Source of the DNA: Legionella sp.
GTDB lineage: Bacteria > Pseudomonadota > Gammaproteobacteria > Legionellales > Legionellaceae
Assembly: GCA_031291095.1 (NCBI GenBank)
Contig: JARLJR010000098.1
Span: 1 to 41,195, forward strand
Length of the DNA stretch: 41,195 nt
Direction: 5' to 3'
The notes below the pieces were generated by a model. That model worked only from the letters and a program-made list of their open reading frames with translations, was not told where the DNA came from and ran no database searches. Below are positions 16,904 to 25,714 of the stretch, piece after piece. The position numbers and the translations under genes are program-made. Numbering within the stretch: the stretch's first letter is position 1; the number at the start of each line of letters is the position of its first letter.

Positions 16904-16960
16904 GGGATGTTGATAATTTAGCTAGTTTGAACAAATCTAAACGGACCCAGATGGATTTCG

Positions 16961-16988
16961 CCTAAGAAGCATAATAGTGCTTCTTAGG
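16961..16988. promoter_or_regulatory. Perfect 10-bp inverted repeat upstream of an orphan gene
   Basis: CCTAAGAAGC at 16961-16970 and GCTTCTTAGG at 16979-16988, 8-nt loop. It ends 4 nt before the AAGGAG ribosome-binding site of the next gene. It may terminate the PAP2 transcript, act as an operator or affect access to the ribosome-binding site. Confidence 0.5.
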
Positions 16989-17003
16989 TTTCAAGGAGTG
17001 ATT

Positions 17004-18404
17004 ATGATTATAGACGCTGATTTGAAATCTTTAGTTGAGGTCTATGCTAAATTTGATCAGGAAAAAGGGATTTATATCAATAAAAATGAGCCGCTTGCGT
17101 CTTCAGATCATCTCGTTACTGAACTTGACTCTAAGAATGGAATTCATATTGGTCTTATAGATGGTGGGCAACCTACATATCCTTCTCTTGCAGGCGAGCA
17201 GGAATCCTTAACTACGATTAATAATTTCAACGAAGAGCAACTTTTTAGTTTAGAGCGTTCCTTTAATTTATTGCTTAATCAATGGTTGTTGCATGATGGT
17301 GCTGAAAAGGAGCGAATAGAAGAAAACTACAATAAACTGCTTTCGTTTTTTGATAGCTCCACTGTTTTATTACCTGAGGTGGTATGGCTTGAAAACCATT
17401 TATCTAAAGGCTTGAATGATGGCCTATGCAAACGAACTTTAATTGATTGCTATCAACGATTAGTGACGCCAGCAAATTATAAAGAGCTTACATTTGGTGA
17501 AATAACAAACCAGGATGATCTTAAGAAATGGTTAGAAAATTTATCATCAAAGGCTAGAACTTATAATGAGCGGAGTTTATATAATAGTCTTTTGGGATTA
17601 TTGAATGAATCTGTAGATTATTACGATGAGGTCGGAAAAATTAAACCTACCGCAATCAAAGCTTTATTATCTTTTTTCCCTGTACTTTTAGTGAGCATAG
17701 GCACCCTTGCTTTTGCAGAAGAGTTACTCGCTATTTATGCATTATATTTTATTGTGCTAAAAGGAGGGGAGTATATTGGTAAAACCAATATTTCTGAGCT
17801 GCAATCATTTGGTGGTACGGTGCAGCAAGTAACCTGCGTTACCGCAGCAACCACTACCGCCTTACTTGTTCGTTTAATGGAATTGATTTTTTGGAGTTCT
17901 CGCCAATGTTACATGGCGACACTGCAAGTTGGCGCTCATGTATTAGAACCACTTTTTTCCGGAACAGACCCAGATGCTGTTGAAAATATAGAAGAAGCAT
18001 TACTTAAGGCCGGGGAAAATAAAGACGGTGGATTGCTTTTTAAAAACTATCAGTTGAAGCTAATCGTTGCACCTATAGAAGTTCGATGTTCTGCATTAAA
18101 AGAGCAATGGTTTTTAGGTCATCGTACCGGCGCTGAAAAAGACAGGGTTCTCACTCGGTTTTTAACTAAAATGCGTGAACTGGATCAAAATCATGATCCT
18201 ATTGAAACCAAATTAGAGGCGGCACAGCGATTAATTGTTAAGTTAAAAGAAAATAAAATGGTATATGAAGAGGGGCGTTATACAGGACCTGCAATTAACA
18301 AGGCAGAACGTTTTCTCCAGTTTTTTATCAATAATCCATTGGCTCTGATGGAGAGTAAGGCAGAGACAACGTCAACAGAATGTGTAAGTAACGCTTCGAT
18401 GTGA
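17004..18404 (+). CDS. Orphan protein with two central hydrophobic segments
   Basis: A 466-aa protein I do not recognise. There is no signal peptide. The first 215 residues and the last 140 are soluble, acidic and helix-rich. Two hydrophobic stretches lie in the middle (about residues 218-255 and 278-300), separated by a short GGEYIGKTNISELQSFGG loop. The C-terminus is short and polar with glutamates (MESKAETTSTEC). This architecture and the lack of homology to common families recall Dot/Icm substrates, but nothing proves it. Start chosen at 17004 with AAGGAG upstream. A perfect inverted repeat sits before it. Confidence 0.65.
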   Translation: MIIDADLKSLVEVYAKFDQEKGIYINKNEPLASSDHLVTELDSKNGIHIGLIDGGQPTYPSLAGEQESLTTINNFNEEQLFSLERSFNLLLNQWLLHDGAEKERIEENYNKLLSFFDSSTVLLPEVVWLENHLSKGLNDGLCKRTLIDCYQRLVTPANYKELTFGEITNQDDLKKWLENLSSKARTYNERSLYNSLLGLLNESVDYYDEVGKIKPTAIKALLSFFPVLLVSIGTLAFAEELLAIYALYFIVLKGGEYIGKTNISELQSFGGTVQQVTCVTAATTTALLVRLMELIFWSSRQCYMATLQVGAHVLEPLFSGTDPDAVENIEEALLKAGENKDGGLLFKNYQLKLIVAPIEVRCSALKEQWFLGHRTGAEKDRVLTRFLTKMRELDQNHDPIETKLEAAQRLIVKLKENKMVYEEGRYTGPAINKAERFLQFFINNPLALMESKAETTSTECVSNASM

Positions 18405-18611
18405 TGGGGGTACGGGAGCTTTTAAATCTAGGCTTATTCTGTTCCTTATGTCCGCGGCTTGTCCGCGGGATCTAGGTGCACTGCGTAGGACGAAGATCCT
18501 TTTACGCCTTGTTTTTATGGAATAATCTGTAACTTAATCACAATGCCCCCTTGAATTAGCCCCTACATCTCTGGCAAGATGCTTTTGGTTTTGATTTTCC
18601 AGTGAGGACTT

Positions 18612-19361
18612 ATGAAAATTCTCGTTGCAGTGAAGCGTGTAATTGATCCCTATGTCAAAATTAGGGTCAAATCGGATAATACCGGAGTTGAAACACAAAA
18701 TATCAAAATGGCAATGAATCCTTTTGATGAAATTGCTGTCGAAGAAGCGTTACGTTTACGTGAAAAAAATTGGGCTACTGAAGTAGTGCTTGTGAGTATT
18801 GGTACGGACAGCTCACAAGAAATTTTACGCCATGGATTAGCGTTAGGCGCTGATCGGGCTATTCTAGTGCGTACACCAGATTCCTTAGAAAGTTTGAATA
18901 TTGCTAAAGTATTGAAAAAGATTGTGGATGATGAAAAACCTTCTTTAGTATTAATGGGAAAACAAGCCATTGATGGGGATAATAATCAAACACCCCAAAT
19001 GCTATCCGCTTTATTAAATTGGCCACAAGCAACTTACGCTTCCAAGCTAGAGGCAAGTACCGAGCATCTCGAAGTCACCCGAGAAATAGATGGTGGATTA
19101 GAAACAATTAAAGTTCAATTGCCAGCTATAGTAAGTACCGATTTGCGCTTGAACGAGCCACGCTATGCTAGTTTGCCCAATATCATGAAGGCAAAGCGTA
19201 AGCCTCTAGATGTTATTGAATTAGATAATATGGGCTTAGCACTGAAAAAACATATTGAAGTAATTCAAGTTACCGCACCTGCAGCACGTAGTGCAGGAAA
19301 AAAGGTAGGCTCAGTAGATGAGCTCATTAATGAATTACAAAATCAAGCCAAAGTGCTTTGA
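18612..19361 (+). CDS. etfB: Electron transfer flavoprotein subunit beta
   Basis: A 249-aa subunit of the ETF heterodimer, which takes electrons from acyl-CoA dehydrogenases and passes them to ETF:quinone oxidoreductase. The start (MKILVAVKRVIDPYVKIRVK) and the DLRLNEPRYASLPNIMKAKRKP signature, split here at Y, are typical. It binds AMP and interacts with the FAD domain of EtfA. The etfA gene follows after 12 bp with its own strong ribosome-binding site, so the two form an operon. Confidence 0.96.
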   Translation: MKILVAVKRVIDPYVKIRVKSDNTGVETQNIKMAMNPFDEIAVEEALRLREKNWATEVVLVSIGTDSSQEILRHGLALGADRAILVRTPDSLESLNIAKVLKKIVDDEKPSLVLMGKQAIDGDNNQTPQMLSALLNWPQATYASKLEASTEHLEVTREIDGGLETIKVQLPAIVSTDLRLNEPRYASLPNIMKAKRKPLDVIELDNMGLALKKHIEVIQVTAPAARSAGKKVGSVDELINELQNQAKVL

Positions 19362-19373
19362 TAAGGAGATAGG

Positions 19374-20312
19374 ATGAGCACTTTAATACTTGTTGAACAT
19401 GATAATCAAACCATGCATCCAGCAACTCGGAATGTTTTGTCTGCTGCGCAGCAGTTAGGCGAAGAAGCACACTTGCTGGTTGTAGGACATCAATGCAAAA
19501 CAGTAGCAGAGCAAGTGGCAGCACTTTCTGGCGTGCATAATGTTTTATATGTAGATAAGCCTTGCTATGAGCATCCACTCGCAGAACAAATGAGTGATTT
19601 GGTATTATCACTTGCCAACTCATTCAAAGCCATATTAATTCCATCCAGTACTTTTGGTAAAAATATTGCCCCACGCGTTGCAGCACTGCTTGATGTTGCG
19701 CAAATTTCTGATGTGAGTAAAATTCTTGATAATGCTACTTTTGAGCATCCTATTTATGCGGGTAACGCTATAGAGACGGTGCGAATGTTAGACCCCATCA
19801 AAGTGTTGAGCATTAGAACGACCGCATTTGATGCGGTAACTGCAACTCAAGCGGCCTGCACTATTGAAACACTAGACAAAGAATTTACCACTCAAAGCAG
19901 CCAATTTATGAAGCATGAGCTCAGTAAATCCGAGCGCCCCGATTTAGGGACCGCTAAAATTGTTGTTTCGGGGGGGAGGGGATTACAAAGCGCTGAAAAA
20001 TTTAAATTAATTGAAGAATTAGCCGATGCTCTAGGTGCTGCAGTTGGTGCATCACGTGCAGCAGTTGATGCTGGATTCGTTCCCAATGACTATCAGGTTG
20101 GACAAACCGGAAAGGTAGTCGCACCGATGCTTTATATTGCCGTAGGTATTTCAGGAGCAGTACAGCACTTGGCTGGTATGAAAGACTCTAAAGTGATCGT
20201 TGCCATTAACAAAGATGAAGACGCTCCAATTTTCCAAATTGCAGATTATGGATTGGTTGGCGATTTATTCGAATTAGTACCACAATTAATTGCGCATTTA
20301 AGAAATAAATAA
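19374..20312 (+). CDS. etfA: Electron transfer flavoprotein subunit alpha
   Basis: A 312-aa partner of EtfB that holds the FAD. The N-terminal domain is followed by the C-terminal FAD domain with [41 protein letters not shown] and the closing [17 protein letters not shown]. All FAD-binding motifs are present and length is standard. It is co-transcribed with etfB. Confidence 0.96.
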   Translation: MSTLILVEHDNQTMHPATRNVLSAAQQLGEEAHLLVVGHQCKTVAEQVAALSGVHNVLYVDKPCYEHPLAEQMSDLVLSLANSFKAILIPSSTFGKNIAPRVAALLDVAQISDVSKILDNATFEHPIYAGNAIETVRMLDPIKVLSIRTTAFDAVTATQAACTIETLDKEFTTQSSQFMKHELSKSERPDLGTAKIVVSGGRGLQSAEKFKLIEELADALGAAVGASRAAVDAGFVPNDYQVGQTGKVVAPMLYIAVGISGAVQHLAGMKDSKVIVAINKDEDAPIFQIADYGLVGDLFELVPQLIAHLRNK

Positions 20313-20408
20313 AAGCTTAGGCTCTGTTGGCATTTTGCAAGCTTGGACCATTTGGACCAGGTGGGAATGTAAATAGGGTCTATAAAACACAGGTAAAAGG
20401 GAGTAATT

Positions 20409-21530
20409 ATGTTAGTAGGTGTTCCAAAAGAGATTAAGCCACAAGAGAATCGTGTGGGTCTTATCCCTTCAAGTGTTAGGGAAATCATAAGAGTTGGTAG
20501 CGCTGTTATCGTTGAAAAAGGTGCAGGATTAGGAATTGGTATTTCTGACGATGATTACAGCCATGCTGGTGCTGAGGTTGTGGACAGTGCGGATGAAGTA
20601 TTTGCTAAAGCGGATTTAATCGTTAAAGTTAAAGAACCTCAACCTATTGAATGCAAGCGCCTTCGCGAAGGGCAAACTTTATTTACTTATTTGCATCTAG
20701 CACCAGATCCACATCAAGCGCGTATGCTCAAAGAATCTGGTGTAACCGCAATTGCCTATGAAACCGTAACTCAGGATGATGGTGGATTACCCTTATTGAC
20801 CCCAATGTCACAAGTTGCTGGTCGAATGTCCATCCAGGCTGGTGCGCATTGCTTGGAAATGGCCCAAGGTGGAAGTGGTGTTTTATTAGGCGGCGTTCCT
20901 GGTGTAGCAGCAGCTAATGTTGTAGTTATTGGGGGCGGGGTCGTAGGTACCAATGCAGTACGTATGGCTATGGGTATGGAAGCACGAGTAACTGTATTAG
21001 ATCGCTCATTACAACGTCTGAATGAATTGGATTTCCAATTCGGCTCTAAGATTAATACGGTTTATTCTACTGCTGATTCAATTGAAAAGTATGTATCTCG
21101 AGCTGATCTAGTGATTGGCGCGGTATTAGTTCCTGGTGCTTCGGCTCCAAAATTAGTAACTCGTGCGATGTTAAAATCCATGCGCCCTGGTTCTGTATTA
21201 GTGGACGTGGCAATTGACCAAGGTGGTTGTTTTGAAACAAGTCGCCCAACGACACATCAAGAACCAACTTATGTTGTGGATCAAGTAGTGCATTATTGTG
21301 TTGCTAACATGCCTGGCGCAGTGCCAAGAACCTCTACTTTTGCGTTGAATAATGCAACCTTACCTTTCGTGTTAAGCATTATTACTAAAGGCACGAAGCT
21401 GGCTTTATTAAATGATCATCATTTATTAAACGGCTTGAACGTTCATCAAGGTAAAATTACATTTGAAGCGGTCGCTCGTGATTTAGGATATGAGTACACA
21501 CCGGCTGCTATTGCTTTAGCTGGTCGTTAG
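20409..21530 (+). CDS. ald: Alanine dehydrogenase
   Basis: A 373-aa enzyme converting L-alanine to pyruvate and ammonia with NAD. Catalytic residues are visible at K75 (in VKVKEPQ) and H96 (in FTYLHLAPD), and the nucleotide-binding loop is GGGVVGTNAVRMA near residues 176-188. Organisms that live on amino acids use it to feed carbon into central metabolism. It has a good ribosome-binding site (AAGGGAG) and is 96 bp after etfA, so it may have its own promoter. Confidence 0.96.
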   Translation: MLVGVPKEIKPQENRVGLIPSSVREIIRVGSAVIVEKGAGLGIGISDDDYSHAGAEVVDSADEVFAKADLIVKVKEPQPIECKRLREGQTLFTYLHLAPDPHQARMLKESGVTAIAYETVTQDDGGLPLLTPMSQVAGRMSIQAGAHCLEMAQGGSGVLLGGVPGVAAANVVVIGGGVVGTNAVRMAMGMEARVTVLDRSLQRLNELDFQFGSKINTVYSTADSIEKYVSRADLVIGAVLVPGASAPKLVTRAMLKSMRPGSVLVDVAIDQGGCFETSRPTTHQEPTYVVDQVVHYCVANMPGAVPRTSTFALNNATLPFVLSIITKGTKLALLNDHHLLNGLNVHQGKITFEAVARDLGYEYTPAAIALAGR

Positions 21531-21636
21531 GATATCGGTAGACGTGGCCTGGTTGCTTACATCCAGGCTACATTAGATTTGGCTGAATTGGACCTTACTT
21601 CAGTACGCAGCAATGACGAAATTTACATACCCTCCC

Positions 21637-22272
21637 TTACCAAGGAGACCTACTTGAAATTTCATGACTACTATCTGACTCATTATTTGAGCTTTCCGCG
21701 ACTAATACTGGCGTTTTGGGATATAGTATACGACGCAATGAATGCGGAGGCCTAAACTCTTTTACCAGAGATGGAGCAGGCTCGGCATCAACGATACCAT
21801 TATGGCAGACCATATAAAGAGGAATACGACAAGGTTTTCCATTACTTAATAAGTGCTCAGAATAGATTACATAACTTAATGGATAAAGAACTCTTAGCTC
21901 ATCTGGAGTTATTAGCTCGAGGGCGGACGTTTTTTTCCATGTGACAGTTGGTACTTTTGCGAAGAAATTTAAATGGGTATGTATCTGCGCTGTGGTGGTT
22001 TTAAGCTGAGCACTGACTAAATTTTGCAATCGTTTAGCTCGAGAGTAATGTCCCATAAATAAGTTATCTTCATCACCTGGCTCTTCTTCATCCCGTAGAG
22101 GTTTCATTTTTTTTAACATGATGGGGGCAAGAATTTCAGGATAGTTTTGCCATCTAAAAATCTCATTAAGAAATGGTTTCTTGGTACCATCCGCATCAAC
22201 AGTGCTCCAGGAAATTTCGATTTTCGGATCTTCTTCATCATAATAAATGATTTCATCAATAATAAACTTCAT
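21637..22272 (-). CDS. Orphan cytoplasmic protein, acidic polar tail
   Basis: A 211-aa protein of unknown function without signal peptide or membrane segment. It starts MKFIIDEIIYYDEEDPKIEIS and ends in a serine- and glutamate-rich tail (ESSNNESDSSHEISSRSPW). The tail recalls type IVB secretion signals but is weak evidence. It is convergent with ald and divergent from the M28 aminopeptidase gene. The ribosome-binding site is poor. Confidence 0.6.
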   Translation of the reverse strand: MKFIIDEIIYYDEEDPKIEISWSTVDADGTKKPFLNEIFRWQNYPEILAPIMLKKMKPLRDEEEPGDEDNLFMGHYSRAKRLQNLVSAQLKTTTAQIHTHLNFFAKVPTVTWKKTSALELITPDELRVLYPLSYVIYSEHLLSNGKPCRIPLYMVCHNGIVDAEPAPSLVKEFRPPHSLRRILYPKTPVLVAESSNNESDSSHEISSRSPW

Positions 22273-22392
22273 TTAGCGCATACCGTTTGGTCAAAATGAG
22301 TCCAATTATAATAACGATAATATTTAATGCAAATGGTTTTAAAACTTATTTTTAAATAAGGTAAAATACTTGTTTTTGAATTAAGGATAATT

Positions 22393-23559
22393 ATGAAAAG
22401 ATTTTTTTTACTGCTGCTGATGACTCTAAGTTTTAATCTTGCAGCAAATCAATTGGCAGTTAAAGATAAACTAATTGTCACAAAGTGTATGTATGAGAAG
22501 CTAGAAAATTTAGCGACTTTAATTATAAGGGCAGATAAATATACGCTAATTGAAATTGAAATGAATGAACTCGCGCTTAGAGTGTTACATGATAATCGAC
22601 GTGTATGTGGCGGCTTTTTAAATCTTGAGCCTTATAAAAAACAGCAGATTAATGAGAGCCAGTTATTAATCAATTTAACAAAATCACGAGCTACTTTAGG
22701 ACATGATGAATATCATATAACACATGATGTTCAGGTTACTCCATTATTGAAACAGATTGATAGGAATAATATTTGGGGCTACATGCAGCATCTAACGAAC
22801 TATGTTAATCGTGCTGCAAATTCTCAAACTGGTGTTTTGGCCGCGCAATGGTTTAAAGACCAAATCGATTCTATGGCAAAAGATTATCATCGCAACGACG
22901 TTCAAAGTTATATGGTCGAAACGGGTAAAAAGTATAAGCAACCTTCCGTAGTAACAGTTATTGGCAAAGAAAAACCAGGCGGTGCAATCGTAATTGGTGC
23001 ACATATAGATACGTTAAAAGGTAATATGCCAGGAGCAGATGATGATGCCAGCGGAATCGCAGCAATTTTGGAAGTATCCAGAATGCTTTTATCATCAGGA
23101 ATTAATTTTGATCGTCCCATTTATGTTATTGCTTATGCTGCAGAGGAGCAGGGCTTGGTTGGTTCTGGTTTTGTTGTACAATCATTTTTAGATAAAAAAA
23201 CGTCTGTCAAAGCAGTTCTGCAGTTTGATCAGGCAGGATTTAGAGCTAATCCAAAAGACAAAACGATTTGGTTATTGGACGATTATGTGGATTCCAAGTT
23301 AACCAAATTCCTGGCTAATCTAACCACTCATTATGTGAACATCCCTGTTTCTTACACTCATTGCGGCTATGCTTGCAGCGATCATGCAAATTGGCATTTA
23401 AATGGATTTGCTGCATGCTATCCATCGGCTACTACCTTAGATGATGATAATGATAATGTTCATACGTCTAATGATCGATTAGAGACAATCAGTTTGGATC
23501 ATATAGAAAACTTCGCCAAATTAGGTTTGGCTTTTGTTGTTGAATTGGGTTTGAATTAA
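22393..23559 (+). CDS. Secreted M28 zinc aminopeptidase, LapA/LapB type
   Basis: A 388-aa exported protease. Residues 1-19 form a Sec signal peptide. The M28 metal ligands are visible as H204-x-D206, D216 in GADDDASG, E251-E252 (catalytic base and ligand), D279 and H357. The CGYACSDHANW segment holds the disulphide and substrate pocket seen in Vibrio-type leucyl aminopeptidases. Legionella secretes LapA and LapB of this family through its type II system. I cannot decide between them from sequence alone. It has its own AAGGA ribosome-binding site and stands as a single gene. Confidence 0.9.
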   Translation: MKRFFLLLLMTLSFNLAANQLAVKDKLIVTKCMYEKLENLATLIIRADKYTLIEIEMNELALRVLHDNRRVCGGFLNLEPYKKQQINESQLLINLTKSRATLGHDEYHITHDVQVTPLLKQIDRNNIWGYMQHLTNYVNRAANSQTGVLAAQWFKDQIDSMAKDYHRNDVQSYMVETGKKYKQPSVVTVIGKEKPGGAIVIGAHIDTLKGNMPGADDDASGIAAILEVSRMLLSSGINFDRPIYVIAYAAEEQGLVGSGFVVQSFLDKKTSVKAVLQFDQAGFRANPKDKTIWLLDDYVDSKLTKFLANLTTHYVNIPVSYTHCGYACSDHANWHLNGFAACYPSATTLDDDNDNVHTSNDRLETISLDHIENFAKLGLAFVVELGLN

Positions 23560-23570
23560 GTTAGGCTACT

Positions 23571-23680
23571 ACGTCATCCTGAGGAGTTTACGACGAAGGA
23601 TCTTCTGAATATGGCAGTTATCTCACCCAGTATATTTATGCCACATTCAGGAGAGCCCTCACTGTGTTCGGGATGACGTG
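23571..23680. repeat. Dispersed hairpin repeat after the aminopeptidase gene
   Basis: Begins ACGTCATCCTGAGGAG and ends TTCGGGATGACGTG, with the inner arms GGATCTTCTGAA and TTCAGGAGAGCCC. It begins 11 bp after the aminopeptidase stop codon and has a longer central loop than the copies at 11935-12251. Confidence 0.85.
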
Positions 23681-23869
23681 CTAGACGACATTGTTTGAAT
23701 AAATACCAGCTAATTTGAATACGCATCCCGCAATTGAATGCAGTATTTGGTTATTAATTCTTTACTGTTCCTACGGCCTATCAAGAGTTTGAAAAGCAGA
23801 AAACTCCAGAATATTTTAAAAGCAAGTTATAAAAAAATCTTAATCCAGTTAGAATGGACGGGGGGGATT

Positions 23870-24850
23870 ATGACAAAAACACTACAAAAACGGCTTATTA
23901 ATGTACTGCCTTATGATAGTCATTGGCCAGAACAATTTACAGAAGAAGCACAATCCATCCAAAAGGCCTTAGGGGCTAATTGTATTGAGATTCACCATAT
24001 TGGCTCAACCGCCGTGCCTGGCCTAGCTGCAAAGCCTATTATTGATATGATTCCTGTCGTTTTGGATATTACGCAAGTTGATGCCATGAATCCTTTAATG
24101 GCTGCGTTGGGATACGAGGTAAAAGGTGAGTCTGGAATGCTTTTTCGCCGTTTTTTTCAAAAAGGGGATACCCAGCCTTCGTTCAATGTGCATGTCTTTG
24201 AACAGGGGAGTTCTGAAATTGAGCGGCATGTGAAATTTCGCGATTGGATGCGTGCGCATCCCGAAGACAGAGATGCTTATGCCCAGTTAAAACAAGATTT
24301 GGCCCAATTACATCCTGATGACCTCAGCGCGTATTGTTTTGGTAAAGAAGATTTTGTTTCGCGTATTGATAAAAGAACGGGTTGTTTTGGTTTGAGGGTA
24401 GTAAAAGCATTAACCCCACGAGAATGGAACGGAATTCGTCATTTGCGCCAATTTTATTTTTTTGACCAGGCGGGCCTCACTGATCCATCTACTTGGACCT
24501 TTGAGCATGATGCCCATCTGCATTTTGTTTTGTATCAGGGCACAGAAATCATTGGCTATGCCCATCTGCAGCTTTGGCCTGATGCCAGAGTTGCGATGCG
24601 AATCATTGTAATTGATGAAGCCAAAAGGAATCATCATTATGGCCATCAATTTTTGCTCTTATGTGAGCGCTGGCTTAAAGAGCAAGGATATAAAAGCTTG
24701 CATGTGGAGTCTTCGCCAAAAGCATTAGAGTTTTATCAAAAAAATGGGTACATTAAGATGCCATTTAATGATCCTGACGACTATGAAGGCGATCCACGGG
24801 ATATCGGTTTAGGAAAGATCCTAAACATAACGTCATCCCGAACGAAGTGA
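23870..24850 (+). CDS. GrpB nucleotidyltransferase-like domain fused to a GNAT acetyltransferase
   Basis: A 326-aa two-domain protein. Residues ~10-165 are a GrpB (UPF0157) domain, with the characteristic HHIGSTAVPGLAAKPIIDM, split here only for reading, near residues 42-60. Residues ~175-315 form a GNAT N-acetyltransferase with a YGHQFLLLCERWLKEQG acetyl-CoA region and an EFYQKNGY motif near the end. Substrates of both are unknown. Start chosen at 23870 (MTKTLQKR) after a G-rich site; the in-frame upstream extension looks non-coding. The last six residues (TSSRTK) and stop codon are encoded by a dispersed repeat starting at 24830. Confidence 0.8.
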   Translation: MTKTLQKRLINVLPYDSHWPEQFTEEAQSIQKALGANCIEIHHIGSTAVPGLAAKPIIDMIPVVLDITQVDAMNPLMAALGYEVKGESGMLFRRFFQKGDTQPSFNVHVFEQGSSEIERHVKFRDWMRAHPEDRDAYAQLKQDLAQLHPDDLSAYCFGKEDFVSRIDKRTGCFGLRVVKALTPREWNGIRHLRQFYFFDQAGLTDPSTWTFEHDAHLHFVLYQGTEIIGYAHLQLWPDARVAMRIIVIDEAKRNHHYGHQFLLLCERWLKEQGYKSLHVESSPKALEFYQKNGYIKMPFNDPDDYEGDPRDIGLGKILNITSSRTK

Positions 24851-25080
24851 GGGATCTCCTCAATGTGGTTTTTTGCCCGTTTCGGGAGGTCCTTCGTCGT
24901 AAACTCCTCAGGATGACGGACATTGCTCAACGTGATGAATGTACACGTCATCCCGAACGCAGTGGGAGCCCCTGAATGTGGCTTGGTGCCCGTTTCAGGA
25001 GGTCCTTCGCCGTAAACTCCTCAGGATGACGGACATTGTTCAACGTGACGAATGTACACGTCATCCCGAACGAAGCGAGA
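24830..25080. repeat. Tandem dispersed repeats, two full copies and one truncated
   Basis: Copies start at 24830, 24945 and 25058 (spacings 115 and 113 bp), in reverse orientation to the array at 11935. The third stops after about 23 bp, at GAAGCGAG. Linkers between copies are similar to each other but unlike those of the other array. The first copy contains the stop codon of the GrpB-GNAT gene. Confidence 0.88.
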
Positions 25081-25094
25081 ATAAACCTTGTAGG

Positions 25095-25289
25095 ATGTGG
25101 ATAGAAGAAAAAGAAGAGGGGGATTTTTTTTCTACCGAAAGTGGATTCAATAAAAAAGAAACTCGTATTATTGAATATACGGATACTTATAAAAATCTAT
25201 TAAAAGAATCTTGGAAACCAAATCCACATAGCTCCGAAGAAATTGATCTTTCCAATCATATCGATATTTTAGTACCTCCATCGTGCTAA
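25095..25289 (+). pseudogene. Short reading frame after a truncated repeat, likely gene remnant
   Basis: A 64-aa frame starting MWIEEKEEGDFFSTE, charged and without a recognisable family. The truncated repeat copy abuts it, and the frame stays open back into the repeat, suggesting that the original 5' part of a gene was lost. It could also be a genuine small protein. The ribosome-binding site is weak. Confidence 0.3.
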
Positions 25290-25304
25290 TTTCTTTGACA
25301 AGAT

Positions 25305-25466
25305 ATGGATTTTCACTTGATAATTATTTCTCCATTACAAAGTGAGCAGATGCAGCATTTAACCAGCAATAGCCAACTGGTAGTCTTATCAAATGCAGGA
25401 CATTTATCTAACTTAGAACAACCTGAAGAATGGAATAAGGCAGTTAAGGAGTGGTTTTCTCATTAG
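25305..25466 (+). pseudogene. C-terminal remnant of an alpha/beta hydrolase
   Basis: Fifty-three codons, too short to be a working enzyme. The end reads SNAGHLSNLEQPEEWNKAV and closes at KEWFSH, typical of the catalytic-histidine region and last helix of alpha/beta hydrolases. A stop lies just upstream in frame and no nucleophile elbow is present. It appears to be what is left after a deletion at the repeat array to its left. Confidence 0.6.
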
Positions 25467-25680
25467 TGGGCTGGGTGGCCAAATTCAGGGGGAGTGGCGT
25501 TAATTTAAGGAAATTATGAATTAATCAGTTGCGTTGAATTCATTAACTCTAATAACCTCTCTCGTTTCTTTTGAATAGATAATTGTTGCTTGTCAGTGCA
25601 GCACTTAAGTAGCAGCATCACAGCCAGACATTTTAAGAGGATATTAAGTTAAAATTGATATGTTGATCGTTATGCGAATT

Positions 25681-25700
25681 GGCCTACCATTAAGTAGGCC
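25681..25700. terminator. Hairpin after the FlgE-like gene, terminator-like
   Basis: GGCCTAC, loop CATTAA, GTAGGCC: a perfect 7-bp stem 14 bp past the stop of the minus-strand gene. There is no T-tract on either strand, so function is uncertain. The rest of 25467-25714 shows nothing else. Confidence 0.4.
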
Positions 25701-25714
25701 GGAGCTTTCGTTCT

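Noticed and set aside
18440-18510. GC-rich stretch with repeated GTCCGCGG and a GGATC...AGATCC pair
   Set aside because: It faintly resembles the dispersed repeat, but the ends and inner arms do not match well enough to call it a copy.
24939-25094. Coding potential across the repeat array leading into the 64-aa frame
   Set aside because: The amino-acid sequence is the conceptual translation of the repeat itself and has no ribosome-binding site.
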